Below are positions 17,879-28,105 of a DNA stretch of 64,000 nt, piece by piece. The DNA is taken from contig NZ_CP029693.1 in assembly GCF_003228315.1 (NCBI RefSeq), forward strand, positions 1,922,001-1,986,000. Reading direction: 5' to 3'. The translations under genes and the position numbers were made by a program. A model generated the notes under the pieces. It searched no databases. It was given only the letters and a program-made list of their open reading frames with translations, and was not told the origin of the DNA. Source of the DNA: Pseudomonas putida. GTDB lineage: Bacteria > Pseudomonadota > Gammaproteobacteria > Pseudomonadales > Pseudomonadaceae. Numbering within the stretch: the first letter of the stretch is position 1; each line of letters begins with the position of its first letter.

Positions 17879-20800
17879 TTAGAAATCCCGCTTGTAGAAG
17901 ATGTCCAGCGAACTGGCCACGCCACCCGCGGCCTCGAGGTAAACCTTTTTGCTCAGCTTGTAGCGCAAGGCAATGGTGTTGGCCGGTTCGAACACGCCCA
18001 CGCCATAACGCAGGCTGAGCTTCTCGGAGAGGTTGCCGCTGGCGACCACGCTGGTGGCGTTGCCGCTGCCTTCGGTATCGAGCTGGAAGTCCTCGATGCC
18101 GAGGTTCTTCGCCAGGCCGCCGGTCACCCCGGAGCTGCCCATCAGCCCCAGACCGAGCGCGGCCTGGGCGAGCATGTTGTTGTCCTCGCCGTTGCTGCTC
18201 AGCGGCCGGCCCAGCACCAGATAGGACAATGCCTGCTCCTGGCTCATGGCAGGTTCCGAGAAGATCTGCGTGGTCGGCTGCTCGGCGCTGCCGCTCAGGC
18301 GAATACCGGCAATCACGTCGTCAGTCTGGCGAACGGCTTCGATATCCAGGTACGGCTGGTCGATGGGCCCGGCAAACAGCAGGCGCGCGCGGCGCACGGT
18401 CAGTCGCTGGCCGTAGGCACGGTAACGCCCGTCGTTGAGCCACAATTCGCCCCGGGTGTCGAGGTTGTCGCCGATGTGCACATGCCCTTTCAGGTTCGCG
18501 GTCAGGCCGAACCCGGCGAAGCTCAGTTTGTCGTCGCCCACCACTACATCGATGTCCATGACCGTGGCCATCGGTGCCTTGCCCTCCTCGGTCTGCTGGC
18601 CAACGATCACCGTGTCATCGGAGACCTTGACCGTCGACGGCGGCAATTCGCGAATGGTGATGTCGCCCTTGGGCACGAGCACCTTGCCGGCGACCGCCAA
18701 CTTGTCGTCCTTGATCGAGATCTTCAGGTCCGGCGCCACTTCGAGCTTGGCGTAAGGCTCGACGGTGACCGGCAACTGCGAGCCCTTGAGTGCCAGGTCC
18801 ACCACCAACGCCTGCCCCCAGGCGACGTTGCCGTTGAGGCTGCCCTGCCCGGTCTTGCCGCTTTTCCAGTCGCCGTTGAGCTGTACGGTTTCGCCGGCGA
18901 TCACCGCCCGCAGTTGCAGGGCCTGGATCTCCAGCGGCAACTCGGGCCCGGACACTTCGCCATCACCGAGCAGCAGATTACCGTTGACCTGCGGCGCCAG
19001 CAAAGTGCCTGCAATCGTGCCGTTGCCGTTCAGGCGCCCGCTGATTTTCTCGACCATGGGCACGAACGGACGCGCCACCGACAGGTCCAGCCCGGTCAGG
19101 CGGAATGAACCAGTCAGGGGTTTGTTTTTCGGCAGCGGGTTGATCTGCGCCTGCACCATCAATTCGCCGAGCTTGCCGCCGACGAAGTTGAGGGTGGTGT
19201 CGATGCGCTTGGGCGTGAGTTTGCTGGTGAGGTTCAGGGTCTGGTACGGGAAGTCCAGCCACTGATCCTTTTCCTTGATCCGCAGGGTGCCGCCGCTGGC
19301 ATCGACGCTGATCTGGCCGTTCGGACCGCTGGCCGGCACGTCCAGTTGCACGTCGGCATTGAGGCGGCCCTGCCAGGCGAAATCCTTCGGCAACCATTGG
19401 GCAAGGCTTTCGATGGGGAATTGCTTGAGGTGATAGCGCAGCTTCGGTTCAGGCATCAGCCGCTGATCCTCGCCACACAGACTGGCCGCGCCGGACATCC
19501 AGCAATGGGCGCCAAAATTGATTTTGCCGTCGGCCAGCCGCTCGAGTTTGGCCGGGCCTTGCAGCTTCCAGTCCTGGCCGCCGGCCTGGATATCACCGCT
19601 GGCCAAGCGCCCGCGCCAGTTGCCCTTGTCCAGCGCGCCATCGAGACCCAGGGCCAGTTTCAGCTTCGGTCCTTGCAGGTCGAGGTTGAGCTTCTGGTTC
19701 TTGATGTCGCCCTGGCCACTGGCGGTCAGGGCGCCCAGCGAGGTGTCACCGGTCTGGATGCCGCTGCCCTTGAGGTCGATTTTTGCCCGTTGCGCACTGT
19801 CGAGGGTGGCATCGAGGTTCAGGCTTTGCAGGCGATTGTCGGCGAACGCCAGTTGCGAGCCTTGCAGGCCGAGCTTGCCCTGCGGCGCCTTGAGCGTGCC
19901 AGCGACATCGACCCGTCCGTTGATCTGGCCGCGCAGTTGCGGCCAGAGCTGAGCGAGACGCGGCAGCTTGATGTCGATCTGCCCGGCGAGCTTCTGTTGC
20001 AGGCTGCCCTTGCCGTTGATGCTGTTATCGCCGAGGCGGATTTGCAGTGCGTTGAGATTCCACTGCTCGCCGCCGCCATCGGCCTTGGCTTGCAGCACGG
20101 CCGGCTGACCCCGCAGTTTGCCCTTCAGATCCAGATCGGCATTCAGGCTGAGTTTTTCATTCTTCAGCTCACCTTTGCTGCGCAACGGCCCGGCGAGAGT
20201 GCCCGGCAGTTCCGCGACCCAGTACGCCGGGTTGATCGCCGACAGGTCCAGCGCGGTGTCCCAGGCAATGCCATCGGCGAACTGCAGGTTCAGGTGCCCG
20301 TCGGCCTTGCCCTGCCCGGCCGTCAGCTGGATTTGTTGCAGGTAGATTTTCGTCAGGTCGCCAGCGAACGGGCTGGTCAGGCTGAAGGCACCGGCCGGGC
20401 CGTCCGCCGCGGCGTCGAAATGGCCGAGATATTTACCGTCGGTGTAGGAGACTTCGCCCTTGAAGGTACGCAAGGCGACTTCCGGTTCGTCAATCACCAG
20501 ATAGAGACGGTGCCAAGGGAAATCCAGCCAGTCGACTTTCGCCTCGGCGCTGAACCCCTTGCTCCAGTCCAGTTGCCCCGTGAGCTTGAGGCTTTGCTTG
20601 TCGCTGGCGGTCAGGTCCAGCGCCGCGATCTGTGCGCCATTGGCGTCGACCTTGCCTTGCAACGCCAGCGCCACCGGGCCTTGCTCTGCGGGCAGCGTCG
20701 CGTTACCGAGCAGTTGGTAACCGTTTTTCAGGTCGCCTTCACCGGTGAGTACCAGTTGGTTGAATTGCAAAGTATCCGGCAGGTCCGCGGCGGGCTTGAA

Positions 20801-21553
20801 GCCGTCAGTGGTGATGCGCACCTTGGCCGGCAGGTTGTCTGCCAATGGTTGCAGTTCACCGGTCAGTTGGCCGTTCAGGTAACCGCTACTGTCGGCTTTG
20901 AGGTTCAGGGTCTTGAGCAAGTCGCCATCGACTTTCAGGGCCAGAGCCCACGGTTCGGTGCCGGGCGCAGGCAGCGTGAGTTGGCCTTCGGCCTTGAGCG
21001 GCCAGTTGCCGGTCGGTTGCAACAGGCCGGACAGATTCAGGCTCAGCTCGTCGCGCTGCAGGCTGACCGAGTCGATCTGCAAGCCGTTGGCCGTCCAGTG
21101 CGCAGCCAGTTGCAGGCCCTTGAGCTGTTCGCTGCCATTGAACAAAAGGCTGCCGACCTGAATGTCGCCCAGTTCCAGGGCTACGGGCAGCTTCAAGTCC
21201 GGAAGACTGATCGGCCCGCTGCTTTCCTCCTTTGCTCCGGGTGGCAATTGCAGGCTGACCTGATCGGCCTTCAGTTGCTCGATGCACAAAGTCATGCGCG
21301 TCAGGCACAGCGGCGACCAGGCGAAGATCACTTTATTCAGTTCAACCCGGTCGCTGCCCTGTTGCCACAACACATGGTCGGCGCTCCACTGTCCGCCGAG
21401 TCGTCCCTGAAAATTGTCCAGCGTCAGGCCCGGCACAAAACCCAGCGCCCAGCGGCTGCCCGCCGCTGTTCCCAGCACGCAGGCCAGCGTAAGGACGATC
21501 AACAACACCAGCACGAGTATCGCCAGCAGCGTTATTTTCAAAGCACGCTTCAC
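17879..21553 (-). CDS. tamB: Translocation and assembly module inner-membrane protein TamB
   Basis: A 1224-residue protein with one N-terminal membrane anchor (LLAILVLVLLIVLTLACVL), then a very long repetitive beta-rich periplasmic body of the AsmA-like/bridge type. The conserved DUF490 end includes FSEPAMSQEQALSYLVLGRP and finishes in aromatic F. With TamA it takes part in outer-membrane protein assembly and, as a bridge-like protein, in phospholipid movement to the outer membrane. The start is GTG at 21553 overlapping the tamA stop (GTGA), so translation is coupled. Confidence 0.95.
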   Translation of the reverse strand: MKRALKITLLAILVLVLLIVLTLACVLGTAAGSRWALGFVPGLTLDNFQGRLGGQWSADHVLWQQGSDRVELNKVIFAWSPLCLTRMTLCIEQLKADQVSLQLPPGAKEESSGPISLPDLKLPVALELGDIQVGSLLFNGSEQLKGLQLAAHWTANGLQIDSVSLQRDELSLNLSGLLQPTGNWPLKAEGQLTLPAPGTEPWALALKVDGDLLKTLNLKADSSGYLNGQLTGELQPLADNLPAKVRITTDGFKPAADLPDTLQFNQLVLTGEGDLKNGYQLLGNATLPAEQGPVALALQGKVDANGAQIAALDLTASDKQSLKLTGQLDWSKGFSAEAKVDWLDFPWHRLYLVIDEPEVALRTFKGEVSYTDGKYLGHFDAAADGPAGAFSLTSPFAGDLTKIYLQQIQLTAGQGKADGHLNLQFADGIAWDTALDLSAINPAYWVAELPGTLAGPLRSKGELKNEKLSLNADLDLKGKLRGQPAVLQAKADGGGEQWNLNALQIRLGDNSINGKGSLQQKLAGQIDIKLPRLAQLWPQLRGQINGRVDVAGTLKAPQGKLGLQGSQLAFADNRLQSLNLDATLDSAQRAKIDLKGSGIQTGDTSLGALTASGQGDIKNQKLNLDLQGPKLKLALGLDGALDKGNWRGRLASGDIQAGGQDWKLQGPAKLERLADGKINFGAHCWMSGAASLCGEDQRLMPEPKLRYHLKQFPIESLAQWLPKDFAWQGRLNADVQLDVPASGPNGQISVDASGGTLRIKEKDQWLDFPYQTLNLTSKLTPKRIDTTLNFVGGKLGELMVQAQINPLPKNKPLTGSFRLTGLDLSVARPFVPMVEKISGRLNGNGTIAGTLLAPQVNGNLLLGDGEVSGPELPLEIQALQLRAVIAGETVQLNGDWKSGKTGQGSLNGNVAWGQALVVDLALKGSQLPVTVEPYAKLEVAPDLKISIKDDKLAVAGKVLVPKGDITIRELPPSTVKVSDDTVIVGQQTEEGKAPMATVMDIDVVVGDDKLSFAGFGLTANLKGHVHIGDNLDTRGELWLNDGRYRAYGQRLTVRRARLLFAGPIDQPYLDIEAVRQTDDVIAGIRLSGSAEQPTTQIFSEPAMSQEQALSYLVLGRPLSSNGEDNNMLAQAALGLGLMGSSGVTGGLAKNLGIEDFQLDTEGSGNATSVVASGNLSEKLSLRYGVGVFEPANTIALRYKLSKKVYLEAAGGVASSLDIFYKRDF

Positions 21554-23277
21554 AGCTCTGGCCCCATGGAAAAGTGCAATCGGATACCGCCATCGTCGTC
21601 CAGCGCGTGGGCCAGGTCGAGGCGGATCGGCCCCACCGGCGATACCCAGCGCACGCCGATACCGACACCGGTCTTGAGGCTCGGCAGTTCGAGGTTATTG
21701 AAAGAGTTGCCCTGGTCGACGAAGGTCGCGACCCGCCATTTCTCGGCGATGGAATATTGATATTCGGCACTGGCGGCGACCATGTAACGGCCGCCGATAC
21801 GGTCGCCCTGGTTGTTTTCCGGGGACAGGCTCTGATAGTCGTACCCGCGCACACTCTGGTCACCACCGGCGAAGAAGCGCAGCGAAGGCGGTATCGAGTT
21901 GAAGCCGTTGGTGGCACTGCCGCCGACCTGCACGCGACCGAGCAAGCGGTGATTGTCAAAGACCGTGGTCAGGCCTTTGACCAGGGCCGTTCCCCACACC
22001 ACGTTGTTGTCCGAACCCAGGCCTTCCTTGGCCACCCGGGTTTCGAAGGCCAGGCGATAGCCGTTGTGCGGATCGATGCGGTTGTCACTCTTGAGGTACG
22101 TATAACTCACGCCCGGCATCAGCAAGGTACTGAGCCCGGAGTCGTCGCCGAGGCGGTATTCCTCGCGCTGCCATTTGAGCGAGACCACCCGCTGCCAGCC
22201 GCTGGGCAACTTGCTGTGCCACTCGGGGCCCAGGGTCAGCATCTTGCTGAGGCTGTCCTTGTCGGCGATTTCTTCGTTCTGGTAGCCGCCGGCGAAACGC
22301 AGTTTGTCGGTCAGCGGCGGGTCCAGCGGGATGTCGTAGAACAGGCCGACGTTTTGCCGGGGTGCCGAGATTTCGGTTTCCCAGCCATAGCTGTGGCCTT
22401 GGGGGTTGACCCAGTGCCGGGTCCAGTTGGCCTTGACCCGCGGGCCGACGTCGGTGGAATAGCCAAGACCCAGGCCCATGGTTCGCGGCTTGCGGGTTTC
22501 CAGCTTGACGTCCACCGGGATCACATTGTTCTGCGCTGCGGTGGGTGCGGCATCGACCCGCACACCCTCGAAGTAGCCGCTCGATTGCAGCGCCTGGTTG
22601 AGTTCGGCGATCAGTTCAGAGTCATAAGGCGTACCGGGCTTGAACGGCACCATGCGTTGCAGCAGGTCTTCATCGAACGGCGTATCCCCTTCGAAACTGA
22701 CCTTGCCCATGGAATAACGCGGGCCGCTGTCGTAGATCAGTTCGATATCGGCAACGCCGGCTCGTGGGTCGACGGACAGTTTCGAGCTAGTGAAACGTCC
22801 GTTGAAGAAGCCGAAGCGCGAGGCCTGGTTCTGGATCAGCCGCTTGGCATCATCGTATTGGCCATGGTTGAGCACGGCACCGGTTTGCAGTGCATGGCCC
22901 TTGGGCACACGAAAGGATTTGAGGGAGGCCGCCGGACCGTCGATGCGGATGGTGACATTGCGCAGATGCACCGGCTCGCCGGGCTCGATCGTGAGGATCA
23001 GGTGCGGGGTCTTGCCACCGGTGACGGTGCTGTCGATCTGCGGCTGGTAATAACCCAGGGCCTGGGCGGCCTTGCGCGCCTGCTCTTCGGCACCGCGACT
23101 GAAGCGCAACAGGGCTTCTTCGTCACGATCGCCGAGACTGCCGATATAGCCTTCTATATTGGCTTTGAGTGCATCGTTGGACGGTTTGATCCGCACATCC
23201 AATTCACTTTGGGCCAGTGCCGTGCAGCTGCTTAAAAGCAGGAGCACGCCACTGGTAATTCTTCCTGGAAACTTCAT
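21550..23277 (-). CDS. tamA: Outer-membrane assembly factor TamA (Omp85 family)
   Basis: A 575-residue Omp85 protein with a signal peptide (MKFPGRITSGVLLLLSSCTALAQ), POTRA domains over about residues 30-265 and a 16-strand barrel carrying the Omp85 motif SVRGYDYQSL. The C-terminus (RLHFSMGPEL) is typical of the TamA barrel end. ATG 23277 gives the proper signal peptide. The only upstream in-frame start is a TTG without a ribosome site. The tamA-tamB order and 4-base overlap match other proteobacteria. Confidence 0.95.
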   Translation of the reverse strand: MKFPGRITSGVLLLLSSCTALAQSELDVRIKPSNDALKANIEGYIGSLGDRDEEALLRFSRGAEEQARKAAQALGYYQPQIDSTVTGGKTPHLILTIEPGEPVHLRNVTIRIDGPAASLKSFRVPKGHALQTGAVLNHGQYDDAKRLIQNQASRFGFFNGRFTSSKLSVDPRAGVADIELIYDSGPRYSMGKVSFEGDTPFDEDLLQRMVPFKPGTPYDSELIAELNQALQSSGYFEGVRVDAAPTAAQNNVIPVDVKLETRKPRTMGLGLGYSTDVGPRVKANWTRHWVNPQGHSYGWETEISAPRQNVGLFYDIPLDPPLTDKLRFAGGYQNEEIADKDSLSKMLTLGPEWHSKLPSGWQRVVSLKWQREEYRLGDDSGLSTLLMPGVSYTYLKSDNRIDPHNGYRLAFETRVAKEGLGSDNNVVWGTALVKGLTTVFDNHRLLGRVQVGGSATNGFNSIPPSLRFFAGGDQSVRGYDYQSLSPENNQGDRIGGRYMVAASAEYQYSIAEKWRVATFVDQGNSFNNLELPSLKTGVGIGVRWVSPVGPIRLDLAHALDDDGGIRLHFSMGPEL

Positions 23278-23342
23278 AGGCGCGGATGCTATCACGAGCA
23301 AAGGAGGGTGATAGAGCCGGACCTGTCCGGAAAGTTCGCCGC

Positions 23343-23993
23343 CTAAGCCGATGCTGTTTGTAATACCTGGGGATTGGGGTGAAAAAACACGTGTTCGCGG
23401 ACAGGCCCTACGGCCACCTCGCCAATTTCCTCATAGCCCTGGCGCTTGTAAAACTCCAGATAGCGCGCGTCACCGGTATCCAGGACCACGCCCTGGGAGC
23501 TTTCATCCACCGCGCACCAGTTATGCACCGCTTGCAGCAGTTGCTCGCCGAAATGCTTGCCCTGGAATTGCGGATGAATGCCCAGCAACGGCAGGACGTG
23601 CACCGAGTCGGACGGCGCACAGGCCGCCACCGCCTCGTGATATTCAAGGTAGCGACGGGTGCAACGGAAACCGGTACTGAGCACCATGCGCAGGCGCCAG
23701 GCCCAGCTTTCGGTAATACCCAGCCGGCGTTGCGGTGGCGCGATCAGGGCGATGCCGATCAAGCGGTCATTGACCAACAGGCCGATGGCTGGCAGGTCCT
23801 GAAGAAAGTGTTGCGTGACCAGCTCCCGCACGGTGGCCCGCACTCGCTGCTCATAGCCCGGGCGTTCGGCTTCGAACAGGTAACCGAAGGTCGGTTCGTG
23901 CCGGTACGCCTGGTACAACAGGGAACGCGCTTCGCGGGAATAACCGCTGTCGAGCATGTGGATATCGGCGATGGCGGTGGAGGTTTCGGGCAT
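23343..23993 (-). CDS. GNAT-family N-acetyltransferase
   Basis: A 216-residue cytoplasmic acetyltransferase. The acetyl-CoA-binding motif region reads LPLLGIHPQFQGKHFGEQLL, followed by the C-terminal strand with LEFYKRQGYEEIGE. The ATG at 23993 (MPETSTAIADIHML) follows GGGGAG. It lies 65 bases before tamA on the same strand and might be cotranscribed. The acceptor substrate cannot be told. Confidence 0.88.
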   Translation of the reverse strand: MPETSTAIADIHMLDSGYSREARSLLYQAYRHEPTFGYLFEAERPGYEQRVRATVRELVTQHFLQDLPAIGLLVNDRLIGIALIAPPQRRLGITESWAWRLRMVLSTGFRCTRRYLEYHEAVAACAPSDSVHVLPLLGIHPQFQGKHFGEQLLQAVHNWCAVDESSQGVVLDTGDARYLEFYKRQGYEEIGEVAVGPVREHVFFHPNPQVLQTASA

Positions 23994-24097
23994 GACGGTT
24001 GATCTCCCCGGCGCGGCTCGGGTGGCTGCGCTCTTGTTGGTAGGAGCCTTTGGGTGACGACACAGTTCCCCCACAGGTATAGACCAGACTCTTAATC

Positions 24098-24120
24098 TGT
24101 GGGAGCGAGCCTGCTCGCGA
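24098..24120. repeat. Single REP unit
   Basis: One unpaired REP unit (TGTGGGAGCGAGCCTGCTCG) in the gap between the divergent acetyltransferase and xthA genes. Confidence 0.8.
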
Positions 24121-24234
24121 AGAGGCCGATACTGGCAATAGAGATCTGACAGTTCACAACGAATAACCTCACCCCCACACTGGCCCCATTCCTACATGTC
24201 AGCTAGCATCGCCCTTTTGCCAGGACTGCCGACC

Positions 24235-25047
24235 ATGAAGATCGTCTCCTTCAACATCAACGGGCTGCGCGCCCGTCCCCATCAGCTGGCGGCGCTGATC
24301 GAAAAGCACCAGCCCGATGTGATCGGCCTGCAGGAAACCAAGGTCCACGACGACCAGTTCCCCCTCGATGAAGTCAAGGCCCTGGGCTACCACGTGTACT
24401 TCCACGGGCAAAAGGGGCATTACGGCGTCGCCCTGCTCTCGCGCCAGGAACCGATCGCCGTGCACAAGGGTTTCGCCAGCGACGAAGAAGACGCCCAGCG
24501 ACGCTTCATCTGGGGCACTTTCGCCGACGCCAATGGCGTGCCGGTGACCATCATGAACGGCTACTTCCCACAGGGCGAAAGCCGCGACCATCCGACCAAG
24601 TTCCCGGCCAAGGAGCGTTTCTACAGCGATCTGCAACTATTGCTGGAAAGCCAGTTCAAGAACGATCAGGCGCTGGTGGTCATGGGCGACGTGAACATTT
24701 CCCCGGAAGACTGCGACATCGGCATCGGCCCGGACAACATGAAGCGCTGGCTGAAAACCGGTAAGTGCAGCTTCCTTCCGGAAGAACGCGAGTGGATGGC
24801 GCGCCTGAAGAACTGGGGCCTGGTGGACAGCTTCCGCCACCTCAACCCGGACGTGGCCGATCGTTTCAGCTGGTTCGACTACCGCAGCCGCGGGTTTGAA
24901 GATGAGCCCAAGCGCGGCCTGCGCATCGACTTGATCCTGACGTCCCACGGCTTGTTGCCACGGGTCAAGGATGCGGGTGTGGACTATGAATTGCGGGGCA
25001 TGGAAAAACCCTCGGATCATGCGCCGATCTGGCTTGAACTGAGCTGA
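24235..25047 (+). CDS. xthA: Exodeoxyribonuclease III
   Basis: AP endonuclease and 3'-5' exonuclease of base-excision repair, 270 residues. Catalytic motifs are visible: FNINGLRAR at the N-terminus, GLQETKV, the [11 protein letters not shown] segment and the terminal [10 protein letters not shown]. The ATG at 24235 follows CCAGGA and gives the family start [11 protein letters not shown]; an upstream ATG at 24196 would add 13 non-conserved residues. Confidence 0.96.
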   Translation: MKIVSFNINGLRARPHQLAALIEKHQPDVIGLQETKVHDDQFPLDEVKALGYHVYFHGQKGHYGVALLSRQEPIAVHKGFASDEEDAQRRFIWGTFADANGVPVTIMNGYFPQGESRDHPTKFPAKERFYSDLQLLLESQFKNDQALVVMGDVNISPEDCDIGIGPDNMKRWLKTGKCSFLPEEREWMARLKNWGLVDSFRHLNPDVADRFSWFDYRSRGFEDEPKRGLRIDLILTSHGLLPRVKDAGVDYELRGMEKPSDHAPIWLELS

Positions 25048-25069
25048 TCTCAAGCTCAAGACCACTCCC

Positions 25070-25158
25070 TTTAGGAGCGAGCCTGCTCGCGATAGCGGTA
25101 TCTCAAACACAGTTGTAGTGACTGTAGAACCGCCATCGCGAGCAGGCTCGCTCCCACA
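25070..25158. repeat. REP pair (inverted)
   Basis: Two facing REP units between xthA and the downstream PstS-OmpA gene. Confidence 0.88.
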
Positions 25159-25233
25159 TTGAAAACCGTCATATTTCAGACATGTTACTGACTTATTCTC
25201 CCGGCACTCTCATTGGCTATAGAAGGTGCCGGC

Positions 25234-26574
25234 ATGACGCTGCGCGTGTTGTTCCTGTTGATGCTCTGCAACTGGCTGCCGCTGACGGCTTCGGCCAGTA
25301 GTCTGCCGACACCCGAACAAGGGTCGGCGCTGCGCATCCACGGTTCCAACACCATCGGCGCAGCATTGGGCCCGGCGCTGGTCCAGGGCCTGATGCGCCA
25401 ACAGGGCCTGGTCAAGATCCACAGTGAAACCCCGGACACTGCCAATGAGCTGCGCATCGTCGGCGAAACCGCTCAGGGACGCCGGATCGAAGTGGAGCTG
25501 GCAGCCCATGGTTCCAGCACCGGCTTCACGGCGCTGAAAAACGGCACCGCCGATCTCGCCGCCTCATCCCGCCCGATCAAGGATCGCGAGCTGACCGAGC
25601 TGCAAGCCCTGGGCGACTTGAAAAACCCCGGCGCCGAGCAGGTCATTGCCATCGATGGCCTGGCGATCATTCTTCACCCGCAAAACCCGCTGAACCAACT
25701 CGACACCGTGCAATTGGCGCGGATTTTCAGCGGTGAAGTCAAAACCTGGGAAGAAGTCGGTGGCAGCGGCGGGCCGATTCATCTGTATGCGCGCGACGAT
25801 CAGTCCGGCACCTATGACACCTTCAAGGAGCTGGTCTTGAGCGGTCACGGGAAAACCCTGAGCAGCACCGCAAAACGCTTCGAATCCAGCGAGCAACTGT
25901 CCGATGCGATCAGCCAGGACCCGCAAGGCATCGGTTTCATTGGCCTGCCCTACGTGCGCCAGGCCAAGGCGGTGGCGATTGTCGATGGCCAATCCCAGGC
26001 CATGCTGCCGTTGAACAATCTGATCGCCACCGAAGACTATCCCTTGTCCCGCCGTCTTTTCCTTTATCTGCCGCCCGCCGGGAATAACCCTTGGGCCGAG
26101 GCGCTGGTGGCGTTCGCCCAGAGCAGCCAGGGCCAGGCGATTGTCGCCGCCAACGGATTCATCGCCCAGACCGTGCAAGCCATGGCCGTCACGCCCAATG
26201 CGCTGATGCCCGAGGGCTACCAGGGTCTGAGCCGCCATGCCCAGCGGTTGTCGGTGAACTTCCGCTTCGAAGAAGGCAGCGCCACCCTCGACAACAAGGC
26301 CCGCCAAGACCTGACGCGAGTGCTCGACTATATAAAGCAGCATGACAAGAACGATCGCCGGGTCACGCTGGTGGGCTTTGGCGATGCCAAGAGCGACCCG
26401 GCCCGCGCTGACCTGTTGTCGAAACTGCGTGCCATGGCGGTACGGCGGGAGCTGGTGAAAAGTGGGGTGGTGTTGCGCGAGGTGCGCGGCTTCGGCGCGG
26501 AAATGCCGGTGGCAGCCAACAGCGAAGATGAAGGTCGGATCAAGAATCGGCGGGTTGAGGTTTGGGTGTATTGA
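25234..26574 (+). CDS. Phosphate-type substrate-binding protein fused to an OmpA domain
   Basis: A 446-residue secreted protein. A signal peptide (MTLRVLFLLMLCNWLPLTASA) is followed by a PstS-like periplasmic-binding domain (LRIHGSNTIGAALGPALVQG; about residues 30-300), then an OmpA peptidoglycan-binding domain (NFRFEEGSATLDNKA ... GRIKNRRVEVWVY). No ABC permease or ATPase lies nearby, so it does not look like a dedicated uptake component. The OmpA part implies anchoring to peptidoglycan in the periplasm. The ATG at 25234 follows GAAGG. Confidence 0.87.
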   Translation: MTLRVLFLLMLCNWLPLTASASSLPTPEQGSALRIHGSNTIGAALGPALVQGLMRQQGLVKIHSETPDTANELRIVGETAQGRRIEVELAAHGSSTGFTALKNGTADLAASSRPIKDRELTELQALGDLKNPGAEQVIAIDGLAIILHPQNPLNQLDTVQLARIFSGEVKTWEEVGGSGGPIHLYARDDQSGTYDTFKELVLSGHGKTLSSTAKRFESSEQLSDAISQDPQGIGFIGLPYVRQAKAVAIVDGQSQAMLPLNNLIATEDYPLSRRLFLYLPPAGNNPWAEALVAFAQSSQGQAIVAANGFIAQTVQAMAVTPNALMPEGYQGLSRHAQRLSVNFRFEEGSATLDNKARQDLTRVLDYIKQHDKNDRRVTLVGFGDAKSDPARADLLSKLRAMAVRRELVKSGVVLREVRGFGAEMPVAANSEDEGRIKNRRVEVWVY

Positions 26575-26606
26575 ATCTGATGTAGTTGTGGTGAGCCTGA
26601 CGACGC

Positions 26607-26674
26607 CATCGCGGGCAAGCCTTGCTCCCACAAGGTTCACACCGAACCTGTGGGAGCAAAGCTTGCTCGCGATG
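26607..26674. repeat. REP pair (divergent variant)
   Basis: Two REP-like units with altered cores (GCGGGCAAGCCTTGCTCC and GGAGCAAAGCTTGCTCGC) between two convergent genes. Confidence 0.75.
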
Positions 26675-26688
26675 AGGGCTCTAGGGTA

Positions 26689-27918
26689 TTACTGCCCGCT
26701 ACGCAACATCTCTTTCGGCACGTACTTGCCGATCTCGAACTTGCCGATCGCCGCGCGGTGCACTTCGTCCGGGCCATCGGCCAGGCGCAGGGTACGCTGC
26801 ATGGCGTACATGTAGGCCAGCGGGAAGTCGTTCGACACCCCTGCCCCGCCATGAATCTGGATCGCCCGGTCGATCACCCGCAGGGCCACATTCGGCGCCA
26901 CCACCTTGATCTGCGCGATCTCGCTCCTGGCCACCTTGTTGCCCACGGTGTCCATCATGTACGCCGCTTTCAGCGTCAGCAGGCGCGCCATGTCGATCTC
27001 CATCCGCGAGTCGGCAATCTTGTCGACGTTACCGCCCAGACGCGCCAAAGGCTTGCCGAACGCCGTGCGCTCCACCGAACGCTTGCACATCAGTTCCAGC
27101 GCGCGCTCGGCCATGCCGATCGAACGCATGCAGTGGTGAATCCGGCCCGGGCCAAGGCGGCCCTGGGCAATTTCAAAGCCCCGTCCTTCACCCAACAGGA
27201 CGTTTTCGTACGGCACCCGCACGTTGTCGAACAGCACTTCCGCGTGACCGTGGGGCGCGTCGTCGTAACCGAACACCGGCAACGGACGCAGGATTTTCAC
27301 CCCGGGGGTATCGACCGGCACCAGGATCATCGAGTGCTGGGCGTGACGCGGTGCATCCGGGTTGCTCAGGCCCATGAAGATCAAAATCTTGCAGCGTGGG
27401 TCGCAGGCGCCGGACGTCCACCATTTCTTGCCGTTGATCACCCACTCGTCGCCATCGCGCACCGCACGGGCCGCCATGTTGGTGGCATCGGAGGACGCCA
27501 CGTCCGGTTCGGTCATGGCAAACGCCGAGCGGATCTCGCCGCGCAGCAGGGGCTCGAGCCAGCGCTGTTTCTGCTCCTCGTTGGCGTAACGCACCAGCAC
27601 TTCCATGTTGCCGGTGTCCGGCGCCGAGCAGTTGAAGGGCTCGGGGCCCAACAGCGAGCGGCCCATGATTTCCGCCAATGGCGCGTATTCGAGGTTGGTC
27701 AGGCCGGCGCCGAGTTCGGACTCAGGTAGAAACAAATTCCACAACCCCTCAGCCTTGGCCTTGGTTTTGAGTTCTTCCATGATCGCCGTCGGCTGCCAGC
27801 GGTCGCCCTCGGCGACCTGGCGCTCGAACACGGCTTCGGCGGGGTAAACGTAGGTGTCCATGAACGCAGTCACGCGTTCGCGCAGTTCTTGCACCTTGGG
27901 CGAATAAGCGAAATCCAT
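26689..27918 (-). CDS. Acyl-CoA dehydrogenase, ACAD10/11-like
   Basis: FAD-dependent alpha,beta-dehydrogenation of an acyl-CoA in fatty-acid-type catabolism. The 409-residue protein begins [16 protein letters not shown]. It carries the dehydrogenase motifs [15 protein letters not shown] and [12 protein letters not shown] and a C-terminal region [17 protein letters not shown] ... [11 protein letters not shown], the form seen in the ACAD10/11 branch. It diverges from a LysR-type regulator gene 187 bases away, its probable regulator. The exact chain length is unknown. Confidence 0.92.
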   Translation of the reverse strand: MDFAYSPKVQELRERVTAFMDTYVYPAEAVFERQVAEGDRWQPTAIMEELKTKAKAEGLWNLFLPESELGAGLTNLEYAPLAEIMGRSLLGPEPFNCSAPDTGNMEVLVRYANEEQKQRWLEPLLRGEIRSAFAMTEPDVASSDATNMAARAVRDGDEWVINGKKWWTSGACDPRCKILIFMGLSNPDAPRHAQHSMILVPVDTPGVKILRPLPVFGYDDAPHGHAEVLFDNVRVPYENVLLGEGRGFEIAQGRLGPGRIHHCMRSIGMAERALELMCKRSVERTAFGKPLARLGGNVDKIADSRMEIDMARLLTLKAAYMMDTVGNKVARSEIAQIKVVAPNVALRVIDRAIQIHGGAGVSNDFPLAYMYAMQRTLRLADGPDEVHRAAIGKFEIGKYVPKEMLRSGQ

Positions 27919-28033
27919 GAGCAGATCTACCTTTTTTGCTGGGGTCAAAGGAGTTGTTTAGTTCATGCAATCGATGCTAGAACAGCTACGAAAATTTACC
28001 TAGCCTATTCTCGGCGTGTATTAACATTCATCA

Positions 28034-28048
28034 CCGATATATGATCGG
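28034..28048. promoter_or_regulatory. Palindrome between acyl-CoA dehydrogenase and LysR gene
   Basis: CCGATatatgATCGG, a 15-base inverted repeat of the size and spacing LysR regulators bind, lies about 58 bases before the lysR-type start codon. Binding by that regulator is an inference. Confidence 0.4.
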
Positions 28049-28105
28049 CTGATTGCCAAGACCTCCGGGTCCGATCAAAAAGCCCTAATAACAAGAGTGC
28101 AGCGC

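Noticed and set aside
17879..21553. Large repetitive adhesin instead of TamB
   Set aside because: The C-terminal DUF490 motifs, the N-terminal anchor and the overlap with tamA settle the assignment.
19346..21760. A long plus-strand frame opposite tamB and the end of tamA
   Set aside because: No domain or ribosome site; it arises from the codon bias of tamB on the other strand.
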